From the NCBI RefSeq assembly GCF_001679665.1, contig NZ_CP013244.1, positions 1,806,980-1,870,979 of the forward strand: DNA of 64,000 nt, in the 5' to 3' direction. Under the pieces are notes generated by a model. That model was not told the DNA's origin. It worked only from the letters and a program-made list of their open reading frames with translations, and did no database searches. Positions 44,133 to 53,078 of the stretch are shown here, piece by piece (within the stretch, counting starts at the first letter, position 1; every line of letters begins with the position of its first letter). The stretch comes from Candidatus Viadribacter manganicus (lineage in GTDB: Bacteria; Pseudomonadota; Alphaproteobacteria; Caulobacterales; Aquidulcibacteraceae). The translations under genes and the position numbers were made by a program.

Positions 44133-45101
44133 ATGCGCAAGAACCTGACGCGCGCCATGCTGGCCGCGCTCGCGCTGTTTATCGCGGTGCCGGCTTACGC
44201 TGACGGACCGGGCGATGGCGGACCGAACGAAGCTGCGCCGCCCGTGCGGGCAGCGCCCACGACACCGCCCCCGGCGGCGCCGTCCACTCAGCCGACTGCG
44301 GCTCCCGAAGGACGCAGCGGCGTTATCCCGCTTGGCAATGATGGGCTCTCGCTCAATGTGCCGGCGAGCTATCGCTTCTATTCGGCGGCAGAGGCGCGCG
44401 CGTATCTGCAGCGCGCTAACCAACAAGCGCCGAGCGGCGAGATTTACGGCCTGCTCGCGCGCAATGGCCAAGACATCCGCGCGCCCGACACCTGGGCGAC
44501 CGTCGTCAGCTATGACGCTATCGGCTACGTGCAGCCCGAAACGGCGTCAGGCCTCAGTGACGCGAATTTCGAAACCTCCGTGCGCGATGCGCGTCAAACC
44601 CAGAGCCGCCGCTTTGAGGGTTTCGCCACCGCGCCTTCGTTCAACGCCGAGGCGCCATACGTAGTGTGGGCTGAGCGCGTTGCGGCCCCGGGCGGCGCTG
44701 GCGGAAAGGATCTGCGCTACGAGCAAAAGATCATGGGTCGCAACGGCGTCGCCGGCATGACCTCGATCGGCAGCGCCGATCAGCAACCGGCAATCGCAGC
44801 AGCGGCGACTGAATTACGCGCGATGCTCTCGTTCCCGCAAGGCAAGCGTCACGCTGATTTCCAAGCTGCATCCGACACGGTCTCAAACTATTCGGTGCCG
44901 GGGTTGGTGACGGGCGTGCCAACGGCGCAAGCGCAAACGCTGGTTGAACGAGACACCAAGACCGGCGCTGGTCAGACTGCTTTTGGCGGACTTTCTGGCT
45001 ATTTTCCATGGATCGCGCTCGGCGTGATCGTGCTGGCGGGTGCAGGCTATCTGCTCATGCGCCGCCGCGATGATGACGAAGAAGAGTACGACGAAGCCTA
45101 A
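44133..45101 (+). CDS. DUF2167 membrane protein
   Basis: The 322-residue protein has a cleavable signal peptide (ALALFIAVPAYADG), a Pro/Ala-rich linker, a large extracytoplasmic domain with LARNGQDIRAPDTWATVVSYDAIGYV and SRRFEGFATAPSFNAEAPYVVWA typical of DUF2167, and one C-terminal membrane helix (WIALGVIVLAGAGYLLM) with a short acidic cytosolic tail. AGGGAG lies six bases before the ATG. The function is unknown. Confidence 0.9.
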   Translation: MRKNLTRAMLAALALFIAVPAYADGPGDGGPNEAAPPVRAAPTTPPPAAPSTQPTAAPEGRSGVIPLGNDGLSLNVPASYRFYSAAEARAYLQRANQQAPSGEIYGLLARNGQDIRAPDTWATVVSYDAIGYVQPETASGLSDANFETSVRDARQTQSRRFEGFATAPSFNAEAPYVVWAERVAAPGGAGGKDLRYEQKIMGRNGVAGMTSIGSADQQPAIAAAATELRAMLSFPQGKRHADFQAASDTVSNYSVPGLVTGVPTAQAQTLVERDTKTGAGQTAFGGLSGYFPWIALGVIVLAGAGYLLMRRRDDDEEEYDEA

Positions 45102-45442
45102 GCGACGCGGACAACACCGTCGCGAACAACAATGGCGATGCGCTCCAGCGCGTCGCCATTGTTACATGGGCCGCCGGCGCAGCGTCCGTCTTCGATGCCG
45201 AAGCTCGCGCCATGTGCGGCGCAGACAATGTACCGCCCCTCCTGCACCATCACGCGGCCATCCGAGCGTTGCAGCGGATAGCCCGCGTGCGGGCACTTGT
45301 TGCGAAACGCTGCGATACGATCGCCTTTGCGTGTGAGCAGGATCGAAGCAAACGGCTCATCCGGATGCGGCACAACAACGAGGGCGCCCGGATCTTGCAA
45401 TGCATCGAGTTGCGCGAGGACGATGCCGCGTTCGAAGCTCAC
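45098..45442 (-). CDS. Rieske-type [2Fe-2S] ferredoxin
   Basis: The 114-residue protein has the two Rieske boxes: CPHAGYPL near residue 50 and [15 protein letters not shown] about 20 residues later, giving the Cys-x-His and Cys-x-x-His ligands. It is a soluble electron carrier or an oxygenase ferredoxin component. It starts with GTG overlapping the gpsA stop (GTGA), and its stop interlocks with the DUF2167 stop as CTAA. Confidence 0.92.
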   Translation of the reverse strand: MSFERGIVLAQLDALQDPGALVVVPHPDEPFASILLTRKGDRIAAFRNKCPHAGYPLQRSDGRVMVQEGRYIVCAAHGASFGIEDGRCAGGPCNNGDALERIAIVVRDGVVRVA

Positions 45443-46458
45443 GCGCTCTCCGCTTTGAACGGGCGCGAAAGCAAGGCGGTGATGGCTTCGTCGATGCCGA
45501 CGCGGTCATTCACGATCGCATCGACCGCCGCACAGATCGGCATTTCAACTTTGTATTTCGCCGCCAGCGCCACAACAGCGGGCGCACTCTCCATGCCTTC
45601 GGCAACGGAACGGCGTTCGGAAAGGATGTCCTTCAGCTTGCGCCCTTCTCCGAGCGCCGCGCCAAGCGATGTGTTGCGCGAAGTAAGCGAGGCACAGGTG
45701 AGCACGAGATCGCCAAGACCGCAGAGGCCGGAAAGCGTTTCGGCTTTGGCGCCCATGGCGAGGCCAAGGCGGGTGAGTTCGGCAAATCCGCGCGTGATCA
45801 GAGCAGCGCGGGCGCCGTCTCCCAATTTACGGCCCTCGGCGACGCCGCAAGCAATGGCGATGACGTTCTTCACCGCGCCGCCGATCTCCGCGCCGACGAG
45901 ATCATCGGCGATGTAGGGGCGGAAAGTCGGCAGACCGATGGTGGCGACGATGCGCTGGGCCAGGGCAGCGTCGGGGCTGGCAATGGTGGTTGCGGTCGGC
46001 AGGCCGCGGGCGACATCCTTGGCGAAGCCAGGGCCGGAGAGCACAGCTGGGCCAACGTCCGGGATCTCTTCGGCGAGCACATCCGTCATCAAGGCCAGCG
46101 ATCCGCGCTCCACGCCCTTGGCGCAGAGGACAAGCGGCGCGCCCGGCTGGAGCTGGGGGCGGACGGCGCGGAGGACGGCGCGCATGTGCTGAGCGGGCGG
46201 GACGGCGAGGATGAGCTCGGACTTGGCCGCGTCTTCAAGGTCGGCGGTGGCGCGGACGTGTGCGTTGAGCTTGATTCCAGGCAGGAAAAGCGTGTTTTCG
46301 GAGCCCGCATTGATGCTCGTGACAACCTCCGGCTCGCGAGCCCAGATCAAAACCTTGCGGCCAGCGGCGGCCGCGACCTGCGCCAACGCGGTGCCCCAAG
46401 CGCCGGCGCCGAGTACGGAGACTGTTTCGTAAGCGCCTGGCAAAATTGAATCCTTCAT
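45439..46458 (-). CDS. gpsA: Glycerol-3-phosphate dehydrogenase (NAD(P)+)
   Basis: The 339-residue enzyme has the cofactor-binding [15 protein letters not shown], the AVPPAQHMR region, [11 protein letters not shown] and the catalytic lysine in [15 protein letters not shown], and the GLGDLVLTC segment. It makes sn-glycerol 3-phosphate for phospholipids. The ATG at 46458 lies in the palindrome that probably binds the divergent TetR regulator. Upstream in-frame starts run into that regulator's gene. Confidence 0.94.
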   Translation of the reverse strand: MKDSILPGAYETVSVLGAGAWGTALAQVAAAAGRKVLIWAREPEVVTSINAGSENTLFLPGIKLNAHVRATADLEDAAKSELILAVPPAQHMRAVLRAVRPQLQPGAPLVLCAKGVERGSLALMTDVLAEEIPDVGPAVLSGPGFAKDVARGLPTATTIASPDAALAQRIVATIGLPTFRPYIADDLVGAEIGGAVKNVIAIACGVAEGRKLGDGARAALITRGFAELTRLGLAMGAKAETLSGLCGLGDLVLTCASLTSRNTSLGAALGEGRKLKDILSERRSVAEGMESAPAVVALAAKYKVEMPICAAVDAIVNDRVGIDEAITALLSRPFKAESA

Positions 46459-46470
46459 TGAACGTTCAAT
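46457..46470. promoter_or_regulatory. Palindromic operator candidate between gpsA and tetR
   Basis: ATTGAACGTTCAAT is a perfect 14-base palindrome that covers the first bases of the gpsA start codon and lies 22 bases before the TetR start. Its position fits an operator for the divergently encoded TetR-family regulator. Binding would block gpsA and could autoregulate the regulator. Confidence 0.55.
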
Positions 46471-46492
46471 AGAAACCGCGTAGCCTGTGGGG

Positions 46493-47128
46493 ATGGACGA
46501 AAAATCCGCTACCCGCGACCGCATCCTCCAGGCCGCGATGACCCGCATCAAGCATTACGGTTATGGTAAAACAACCATGGCCGAGATCGCTGCCGATTGC
46601 GACATGTCGCCTGGCAACATCTACCGCTTCTTCGAGGCGAAGATCGACATCGCCGAGGCGATGGCGCGCAAGCACTACGCTGAAGAGCACACGGCTATGG
46701 CGCAGGTTGGCCGCCGCAAGGATTGGCCAGCCGACAAGCGTTTGAAAGAAATGCTGCTGAAGCGGATGCGCGAGAACTTCCAAATGTTCTCGGACAACGC
46801 GAAAATCCTGGAGGTCGCGGAGGTTTTGGCCCGTGAACGCCCTGTTTTCATGAATGAATTGATTGCACTTGAGCGCGTGGGGATCACTGCGGTGATTCAA
46901 GAGGGCATGGACGCCGGCATCTTCGCTAAAGGAGATGCCGAGTTCATGGCCGAGATGCTGCAGGCCGCGACGGTGAAGTTCGGCATCCCCCAGCTGATCT
47001 CGCGCCTGACGCTGCAAAAGCTTGAGCGCGAATTCGACGGCGTGATGAGCCTTGTGCTTCAGGGGCTCTATGCACGCGCCGACGCGCCGGCGGCAAAGGC
47101 CCGCGCCAAGCAGGACGCAACGACGTAA
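46493..47128 (+). CDS. TetR-family transcriptional regulator
   Basis: The 211-residue protein has the N-terminal TetR helix-turn-helix: [52 protein letters not shown] with the recognition helix [10 protein letters not shown]. The C-terminal helical region binds an unknown ligand. The ATG at 46493 follows GTGGGG; a GTG at 46487 is possible. It is divergent from gpsA over 34 bases and probably acts on the shared palindrome, with fatty acid or lipid signals as likely ligands given gpsA. Confidence 0.92.
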   Translation: MDEKSATRDRILQAAMTRIKHYGYGKTTMAEIAADCDMSPGNIYRFFEAKIDIAEAMARKHYAEEHTAMAQVGRRKDWPADKRLKEMLLKRMRENFQMFSDNAKILEVAEVLARERPVFMNELIALERVGITAVIQEGMDAGIFAKGDAEFMAEMLQAATVKFGIPQLISRLTLQKLEREFDGVMSLVLQGLYARADAPAAKARAKQDATT

Positions 47129-47174
47129 TGATCATTACGGAATAATTGAACAAAATCTATTTTCTTCATTGATC

Positions 47175-47226
47175 ACTCCAGGAGCCGGTGGTACACGTAG
47201 TCCATCGAAGCCCGAGCCCCTGGAGT
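47175..47226 (+). promoter_or_regulatory. Inverted repeat that would mask the Shine-Dalgarno of the 38-residue peptide gene
   Basis: ACTCCAGG (47175-47182) pairs perfectly with CCTGGAGT (47219-47226). The second arm contains GGAG, the ribosome-binding site of the peptide gene at 47234. In the RNA this would form a stem of eight pairs around a 36-base loop that hides the site. It could be a thermosensor, ligand or RNA-controlled switch, or a chance pairing. Confidence 0.45.
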
Positions 47227-47233
47227 TACTCAA

Positions 47234-47350
47234 ATGACCACGACCCGCCCCTCAATCCTTCTCTCAGCCACCTTCGTCCTGGCCGCCCTCGCCCTCTTCG
47301 CCGCCGCCGCCTCGCCGTTCATGCAGATCGCGGCTTCGGTCGTCGCGTAG
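47234..47350 (+). CDS. 38-residue hydrophobic peptide, copy 1
   Basis: An unannotated short frame: MTTTRPSILLSATFVLAA, then a hydrophobic run and a tail ending SPFMQIAASVVA. It has one membrane helix and no charged residue after position 5. GGAG lies eight bases before the ATG. The codons are strongly GC-ending, as in true genes here. A second peptide of the same length and ending lies 231 bases downstream, and a terminator separates the two. I do not recognise the family. Confidence 0.6.
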   Translation: MTTTRPSILLSATFVLAALALFAAAASPFMQIAASVVA

Positions 47351-47394
47351 TCCCTGCCCAGCCGGCGCCTCCCAGCGCTTCTCGGGTCATTTTG

Positions 47395-47433
47395 CAGGCG
47401 CGAAGGAGCCCCCTTCGCGCCTGTTCTTTATTT
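47395..47433 (+). terminator. Rho-independent terminator after the first small peptide
   Basis: A perfect 12-base stem (CAGGCGCGAAGG/CCTTCGCGCCTG) with a five-base loop is followed by TTCTTTATTT. It ends the peptide transcript about 80 bases after its stop, which supports a discrete short transcription unit. Confidence 0.88.
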
Positions 47434-47581
47434 GCATTAACGGGGCGACATTAACGTTTAGATTGCAATAACGCATAACTGGGCTGGTGAAATATGCCTT
47501 CTATGCACGCTCGAAAGGGTCCATCTCACCCTCACTGGTGTTCGCACCTGCAACATCGATCCATTCGGGGAAACTCCTAAT

Positions 47582-47698
47582 ATGTCCGCTCAAGACCTAC
47601 CGACGACCGCCCGCGCAATGGCCGTGGTTATCGCGATCGCGCTGGTCGCCACCGCCATGGCGCCGCTGCTTTTCACGGCTGCTCGCGTCGTCGCCTAA
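47582..47698 (+). CDS. 38-residue hydrophobic peptide, copy 2
   Basis: A frame of exactly the same length as the one at 47234. It reads [16 protein letters not shown], a hydrophobic segment ([16 protein letters not shown]), and ends TAARVVA, where copy 1 ends IAASVVA. GGGG lies 11 bases upstream, a rather long spacing. Its stop TAA interlocks with the tsaD stop as CTAA. The two peptides look like paralogues or a functional pair; no known family is evident to me. Confidence 0.6.
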   Translation: MSAQDLPTTARAMAVVIAIALVATAMAPLLFTAARVVA

Positions 47699-48786
47699 GC
47701 CTTTGCTCCCTTGCGCCCCGCCTGATGGCTGGGGCGCAAGCGGGCGGCCTCCTCATCCAGCGGCCAACGCGGCCGGGCTGGAAATGACAGGTCGTCACTG
47801 AATCCCAGCCGCAACCTTTCAGCGCCCGCCAGAGCAATCATGGCCGCATTGTCTGTGCACCAGCGAAGCGGCGGAGCTATGAAATCGTAGCCGCGATCCT
47901 CCCCCAGAGCCTCCAAACGGCTTCGGATCGCCTGGTTCGCAGCAACACCTCCCGCCGCCACCAGCCGCCCTTTCGCCCCCCACACACTATCGAACATCCG
48001 CATCGCGTTGCGCGTACGGTCCTCGACGATGTCGAGCACGGCGGCTTGAAAGCTGGCGCAGAGATCTGCCTTGTCTTGATCGGTGAGCACCCCAAGTCGC
48101 TCAACCGCGCGCGCGCAGGCGGTTTTCAATCCTGCAAAAGAGAAGTCGCAGCCTTCGCGGCCGAGTAGCGGGCGTGGCAGCGCGAACCGCTTGGAATCAC
48201 CGTTTTCAGCGGCGCTTTCAACGAGGGGTCCGCCCGGAAAGCCAAGATTGAGAAGCTTGGCGAGCTTGTCGAACGCTTCGCCGAGCGCATCATCCATCGT
48301 CGAGCCGTAGCGACGATACACGCCAACATCGAGCACGGCGATGAACTGGCAGTGCCCACCGCTCACCAAAAGCAAGAGATACGGGAACGTCGCCCCGCCC
48401 TGGGCGAGGCGTGGGCTAAGCGCGTGCCCTTCAAGGTGGTTCACCGCGATGAGCGGCTTGTCGTGCGCCAGCGCGATGGCTTTGCCAGCCAGGAGCCCGA
48501 CCATGACGCCGCCGATGAGGCCAGGCCCGGCGGTGGCTGCAATTCCATCCAGTTCAGCAAAACCGAGCCTTGCATCGGCCATGGCCGCGGCGATCGTCCC
48601 GTCGAGAACCTCAACGTGTGCGCGAGCCGCGATTTCGGGGACCACGCCCCGATACGGCGCGTGCTGAGCCGCCTGACCGCGCACCACGTCCGAGATGACG
48701 TGGGGGCCGTTCTCATCGAGGCGCAGCACCGCCGCCGCGGTTTCATCGCAGCTGGATTCGATGCCAAGGACAGTGAGTGGATTCAT
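47695..48786 (-). CDS. tsaD: tRNA N6-adenosine threonylcarbamoyltransferase
   Basis: The 363-residue protein has the ASKHA-fold ATPase marks [15 protein letters not shown] and the metal-binding [10 protein letters not shown] with His117 and His121, plus [14 protein letters not shown] and LLVSGGH. With TsaB and TsaE it makes the t6A37 modification of tRNAs that read A-starting codons. The ATG at 48786 begins MNPLTVLG; longer frames run into hemC. It is divergent from hemC, a frequent arrangement. Confidence 0.96.
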   Translation of the reverse strand: MNPLTVLGIESSCDETAAAVLRLDENGPHVISDVVRGQAAQHAPYRGVVPEIAARAHVEVLDGTIAAAMADARLGFAELDGIAATAGPGLIGGVMVGLLAGKAIALAHDKPLIAVNHLEGHALSPRLAQGGATFPYLLLLVSGGHCQFIAVLDVGVYRRYGSTMDDALGEAFDKLAKLLNLGFPGGPLVESAAENGDSKRFALPRPLLGREGCDFSFAGLKTACARAVERLGVLTDQDKADLCASFQAAVLDIVEDRTRNAMRMFDSVWGAKGRLVAAGGVAANQAIRSRLEALGEDRGYDFIAPPLRWCTDNAAMIALAGAERLRLGFSDDLSFPARPRWPLDEEAARLRPSHQAGRKGAKA

Positions 48787-48840
48787 CACGCGCACATTTG
48801 GCGCGTTCCCCTCACCCGCGCCAGCGGTTAAGTGCAGGGC

Positions 48841-49782
48841 ATGAGTGCTCCGCTTTTCCGCATCGGCGCGCGCGGTTCGAAACTGTCGCTGGCGCAAACC
48901 GGTCAGACTCGCGCGCGGCTGGCGACGACGCTGGGCTTGGCGGAAGATGTGTTCGAGATCGTGCCCATCGTCACCAGCGGCGACCGCATTCAAGATCGCA
49001 GGCTGATCGAGGCCGGCGGCAAGGGTCTCTTCACAAAGGAGCTGGACCACGCACTGCTCGAACGCCGCATCGATTTTGCGGTTCACTCACTAAAGGATCT
49101 GCCGACACGTTTGCCGGATGGCATCGTGCTGGCGTGCGTGCCGGAGCGCGAAGATCCGCGCGATGCGTTTGTGAGCTTAAAAGCAAAGTCGCTGGCGGAT
49201 TTGCCGGCAGGCGCGCGCGTGGGAACGGCGAGTTTGCGGCGTCAAGCGCAGGTCTTGTTTGCAAGGCGCGATCTCATCGTTTCGACGCTGCGCGGCAATG
49301 TCGATACACGGCTGGCGAAGCTTGAAGCCGGAGAGGCGGATGCCACTTATTTGGCGTTCGCCGGCCTGAAGCGGATGGGCTTGGCGGATCGTGTCGCGAG
49401 CCTAGTCGATCCAGAAGAAGCGCCGCCCGCCGCTTGCCAGGGCGCGATTGCAATTACGGGGCGCACCGATGATGCTCGCGTACGCGATGCACTGGCCCGC
49501 TGCGAGAATACGAACGCGCGCATCGAGATTGAGGCCGAACGCGCGTTTCTTGATGCACTCGATGGATCGTGCCGCACGCCAATCGCGGCACTGGCGCGGG
49601 TCGATGGCGCGAAGATGTCGCTCATTGGTGAAACACTGCGTCCTGACGGCGCGCTGCGCTGGCGGCGTGTTGAGACCATTGCAATAGGCGCCGACGCGAT
49701 TGGGGCGGCGCAAGCCCTTGGCGCGAAGCTTGGCCTGGAAATCCGAGACGAAGCGGGCGACGCGATCGTGTTGGATGCATGA
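48841..49782 (+). CDS. hemC: Hydroxymethylbilane synthase (porphobilinogen deaminase)
   Basis: The 313-residue enzyme polymerises four porphobilinogens. It has [14 protein letters not shown], the substrate site [27 protein letters not shown] and the dipyrromethane cofactor Cys244 in [12 protein letters not shown]. The ATG at 48841 follows AGGG closely; a GTG at 48832 is possible. It overlaps hemD by four bases and starts the heme gene run hemC-hemD-mic60-hemY. Confidence 0.95.
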   Translation: MSAPLFRIGARGSKLSLAQTGQTRARLATTLGLAEDVFEIVPIVTSGDRIQDRRLIEAGGKGLFTKELDHALLERRIDFAVHSLKDLPTRLPDGIVLACVPEREDPRDAFVSLKAKSLADLPAGARVGTASLRRQAQVLFARRDLIVSTLRGNVDTRLAKLEAGEADATYLAFAGLKRMGLADRVASLVDPEEAPPAACQGAIAITGRTDDARVRDALARCENTNARIEIEAERAFLDALDGSCRTPIAALARVDGAKMSLIGETLRPDGALRWRRVETIAIGADAIGAAQALGAKLGLEIRDEAGDAIVLDA

Positions 49783-50459
49783 CGCTGCGCGTCGCCATCA
49801 CGCGTGCTGAGCCGGAGGCATCACGGACGGCTGAGCGCGTGCGCGCGCGTGGTGCGGAAGCAGTGCTTGCACCTTTGCTCACCATCGTGGCCTGCGGTTA
49901 CGACACCAACTCCGAAGGCGCGCAGGCGATTATCTTCACCAGCACGAATGGCGTGCACGCGTTTCCGGACACCCGAGGCGCGCGCGACCGCACGATCCTC
50001 ACGGTCGGCGATGCGACAGCGGAAGCTGCGCGCGCGGCGGGGTTCACCGACGTACGTTCGGCGGATGGCGATGTCGCCGCGTTGGCGGCGCTAGCGAAAC
50101 GCGAGCTCGATCCCGGCAAGGGCAAGCTGATCCACATCGCCGGCGATCATGTGGCCGGCGACCTTGGCGGCGAGTTGCGCGCGGCTGGGTTTCAAATCGA
50201 GCGACGGCTGGCCTACGCATCGGTGGCGCGGCAGAACCTGCCGGAGGCGCTGCTTCAGCCGCTCGACGTCATTCTTTTCCACAGCGCCCGAGCGGCCGAG
50301 ACATTCGTGGCGCTCGGCGCGCCGAACGCCACGACGCTTACCGCGGGGTGCCTCAGCGCCACGATTGCTGCCGCTGCCGGAAGAACGTCCTGGGAACGCA
50401 TCGTTACAGCCATACGGCCGCGCGAAGACGCTCTCCTGACGGCCACAGTCGGGGGGTAA
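49779..50459 (+). CDS. hemD: Uroporphyrinogen-III synthase
   Basis: The 226-residue protein fits the HemD pattern of two Rossmann-like halves: RVAITRAEPEASRTAERVRARGAE, IIFTSTNGVHAF at the first hinge, IHIAGDHVAGDLG and ILFHSARAAETF in the second half. It closes the tetrapyrrole ring after HemC. The ATG overlaps the hemC stop (ATGA). Confidence 0.92.
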   Translation: MTLRVAITRAEPEASRTAERVRARGAEAVLAPLLTIVACGYDTNSEGAQAIIFTSTNGVHAFPDTRGARDRTILTVGDATAEAARAAGFTDVRSADGDVAALAALAKRELDPGKGKLIHIAGDHVAGDLGGELRAAGFQIERRLAYASVARQNLPEALLQPLDVILFHSARAAETFVALGAPNATTLTAGCLSATIAAAAGRTSWERIVTAIRPREDALLTATVGG

Positions 50460-50591
50460 TTCTCCCCTGCTGGCGCAATCGCTTGAGCGGCTAGGCGGGC
50501 GGCCCTAAGTTTCGCTTGGCTAGCGACTCGTTTCCACTGCGAAATAGCGGAAAAGTCTCGGAAAAAAGCCGGGCAGCTCTTGGGGAATAGC

Positions 50592-51587
50592 ATGAGCAGA
50601 GACGACGATGACGGCGACCGCGGACGCGGCGAGCCAATCGACGTTGAATATGAGCCGGCGTACCGCGAGGACGCGGGACGCGGCGTAGGCACGGGCACGG
50701 CGCTTGTGCTGGCGATCGTGGCCGCCGGCGTAGGCGCTGCTGGCGGCGCTGTGGCGCCGCGGATTCCGGCTGTGCAGCAAGCGCTGAACAATGTCGCGCC
50801 GATCTCGGCTGACGGCGTCAGCACTTCGCCCTCCGGCGAAGCGGCCTCGCTCGATCAGCGCTTGGACGCGATCGAGGAGATCATGAATGCACCGCTCGCG
50901 AGCGCTGCGGCTGGCGAAGCCGGCGACGGCGGCACTGGCGCGCGCGTGTTCGCGCTGCAATCGGGACTGCGCGACGTTGAAGCGCGGCTGAACACCATGC
51001 CCTCGACGGCGGAAGTTCAGGCTTTGGTTGCAGAAGTGCGCCGCCTGCAAGAAGAATTGCCAGCGGTCGCTGCGGAAGCGCGGACAGCTGCGACGGCGGC
51101 GCGTGCTTCGTATGCGGTTGTTGCGGCGTCTGAAGCGGCGCGTTCATCGGGACCTTTCGAACAGGCGCATGCATCACTCGCGGCGCTGCTGCCAAACGAT
51201 CCGAACGTGGCGGCGCTTGAGCCGTTGGCGCGCGTTGGCGCACCGACCCGCATCGAGCTTCGCGATCAGTTTGCGCGTCTCGACAACGAGATCATCCGTT
51301 CAGCGCGGCAAAGCCAAGCTGGCGCGGGTTTCTGGGGCCGCATCCAAGCGGCCTTGGCGCAGTGGATCGTGATCCGCCAAGCAGGCGCGGGCGATACGCC
51401 GGAAGGCATCGTCGAACGTGCGGAGCAATATTTAGCGGCCGACCGCTTGGCCGACGCCATTCAAGAACTCAATCGCCTGCCCGCAGCGCCGAAGCGCGCT
51501 GCCCAGGCGTGGATAAATGACGCGCAGCGCAGGTTGGAAATCGACACGCGCATCGCGGCCATCCGCCAAGAATTGTCGCGGAGCTGA
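50592..51587 (+). CDS. Mic60/mitofilin-family protein (alphaproteobacterial)
   Basis: The 331-residue protein has an acidic N-terminus (SRDDDDGDRGRGEP), one membrane helix near residues 38-58 and a long coiled-coil (QALVAEVRRLQEELPAVAAEARTAA), then the helical mitofilin-like domain (GFWGRIQAALAQWIVIRQAG, AIQELNRLPAAPKRAAQAWINDAQ). In this class it is encoded after hemD and before hemY and is the homologue of mitochondrial cristae organisers. It is likely to shape inner-membrane contact sites. Confidence 0.88.
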   Translation: MSRDDDDGDRGRGEPIDVEYEPAYREDAGRGVGTGTALVLAIVAAGVGAAGGAVAPRIPAVQQALNNVAPISADGVSTSPSGEAASLDQRLDAIEEIMNAPLASAAAGEAGDGGTGARVFALQSGLRDVEARLNTMPSTAEVQALVAEVRRLQEELPAVAAEARTAATAARASYAVVAASEAARSSGPFEQAHASLAALLPNDPNVAALEPLARVGAPTRIELRDQFARLDNEIIRSARQSQAGAGFWGRIQAALAQWIVIRQAGAGDTPEGIVERAEQYLAADRLADAIQELNRLPAAPKRAAQAWINDAQRRLEIDTRIAAIRQELSRS

Positions 51588-51593
51588 TCAGCC

Positions 51594-53021
51594 ATGTTGC
51601 GTGTCGCCTTCCTGCTCATCATCGCGGTGCTCGCGGCCCTGGTGTCGTGGCAGGTCATATCAACTGACCAGGGCACGGTCGAAATCACCTGGTTCGGCAC
51701 CGAGATCACGACCAGCGCGCTGTTTGGCTTGCTGGTTCTGGTGCTGGCCGTCGCAGTAGCGCTGCCGTTACTGCGCTTGCTGATGTTCCTCATGGATGCG
51801 CCAGGACGACTCGGCAAAGTCAGCCAACGTGCGAAGGTGCGTCGCGGTCAGGAAGCCTTGGCGCTTGGCTTGATCGCGGCTGAAGCAGGCGAGTTCGAAG
51901 AAGCGCGCCGCCATGCGGACAAAGCCGAAGATCTGATCGACGAGCCGCGGCTTGCCCTGCTTTTGCAGGCGCGCGCAGCGGAGGTCAGCGGCGATACGGC
52001 GGCGGCGGAACGCGCTTATGCCGGCATGCTGCAGAACGAGGACACTGAAGTTCTGGGTCGCAAAGGCTTGATGGCGGCGGCCTTGAAGCGCGGCGATCGG
52101 GTCGCGGCGCGCGCACACGCGGAAGCAGCACTGAAAGCTTCAAAGACGGCGACGTGGCCGTTCCAATACGCGTTCGATCTCGCGGTCCAGCAAGGCGATT
52201 GGGAAAACGCAATCGAGACGCTCGATGCGGGCGATAAGCGCAAGCAGATCGAAGATAAGGTCGCCAAGCGCCGCCGCGCGGTGCTGATGAGCGCGCAATC
52301 GCAAAAGCTTGAGCGTGAGCGCCGTCCGGATAAGGCGGCGGAGATGGCGCAGAAGGCCTTCCGCATGGCGCCGGCATTTGCACCGGCCGGTGCAATGGCG
52401 GCGCGCCTGCTGGTCGGCGAAGGCAAGCCCGAGCGCGCCGCGGCCATCTTGGAAGAGGCCTGGGAAAACGGCCCGCACCCAGCTTTGGCGCATGCCTATC
52501 GCGACCTGGCGCCGGGTGAGACACGTGAAGCGCGGGCTGAGCGCATGCGCGCGTTCGCGGAACGGCGCCGTGACTCGCGCGAAACCAAAATCATCCTCGC
52601 CGAACTGGCGATGGAGCGTGGCGATTGGGGCGGCGCGCAAGCGGCGCTTGAGGACGCCTATCGCGAAAACCCCTCCTCGCGCATTTGCATCTTGTTCGCG
52701 CAAGTTGCGCGCGGACGCGGCGATGAGAACGCAGCTCGGACCTGGCTGGCGCAAGCGGCGGCGGCCCCGCGCGAAGCCGATTGGTCGGATCTCGATCCGG
52801 AAGGTCCGGCGTTTCTGTATGACGACAACGACTGGGCGCGTCTCGTTTACGCGTTCGGCGATGGCGGCATGCTGATTCACCCGCGCATGGAGCGTGGCGG
52901 CAACGACGTGCTTGGGCCCGTTATGGCGATGCCAACGGCGGTGCTGACGCCGCCAAAACCGGAACTTCGCGCCGAGCGCGCGCCGGACGACGTCGCCGAG
53001 GAAGTCGAAGAAATCCGCTAA
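51594..53021 (+). CDS. hemY: HemY-like TPR membrane protein
   Basis: The 475-residue protein has two N-terminal membrane helices (FLLIIAVLAALVSWQVI and LFGLLVLVLAVAVALPLL) separated by DQGTVEITWFGTEITT, the HemY_N pattern, then TPR repeats (EFEEARRHADKAEDLI, AERAYAGMLQNEDTEVLGRKGLMA). It is a partner, not the protoporphyrinogen oxidase of the same letter in Bacillus. It starts six bases after the mic60 stop. Confidence 0.92.
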   Translation: MLRVAFLLIIAVLAALVSWQVISTDQGTVEITWFGTEITTSALFGLLVLVLAVAVALPLLRLLMFLMDAPGRLGKVSQRAKVRRGQEALALGLIAAEAGEFEEARRHADKAEDLIDEPRLALLLQARAAEVSGDTAAAERAYAGMLQNEDTEVLGRKGLMAAALKRGDRVAARAHAEAALKASKTATWPFQYAFDLAVQQGDWENAIETLDAGDKRKQIEDKVAKRRRAVLMSAQSQKLERERRPDKAAEMAQKAFRMAPAFAPAGAMAARLLVGEGKPERAAAILEEAWENGPHPALAHAYRDLAPGETREARAERMRAFAERRRDSRETKIILAELAMERGDWGGAQAALEDAYRENPSSRICILFAQVARGRGDENAARTWLAQAAAAPREADWSDLDPEGPAFLYDDNDWARLVYAFGDGGMLIHPRMERGGNDVLGPVMAMPTAVLTPPKPELRAERAPDDVAEEVEEIR

Positions 53022-53078
53022 GCGGCGTTGGCGTTTTGCCGGCGATGACGCAAGCTCGCTACGAGAGCTTGCGAGACC

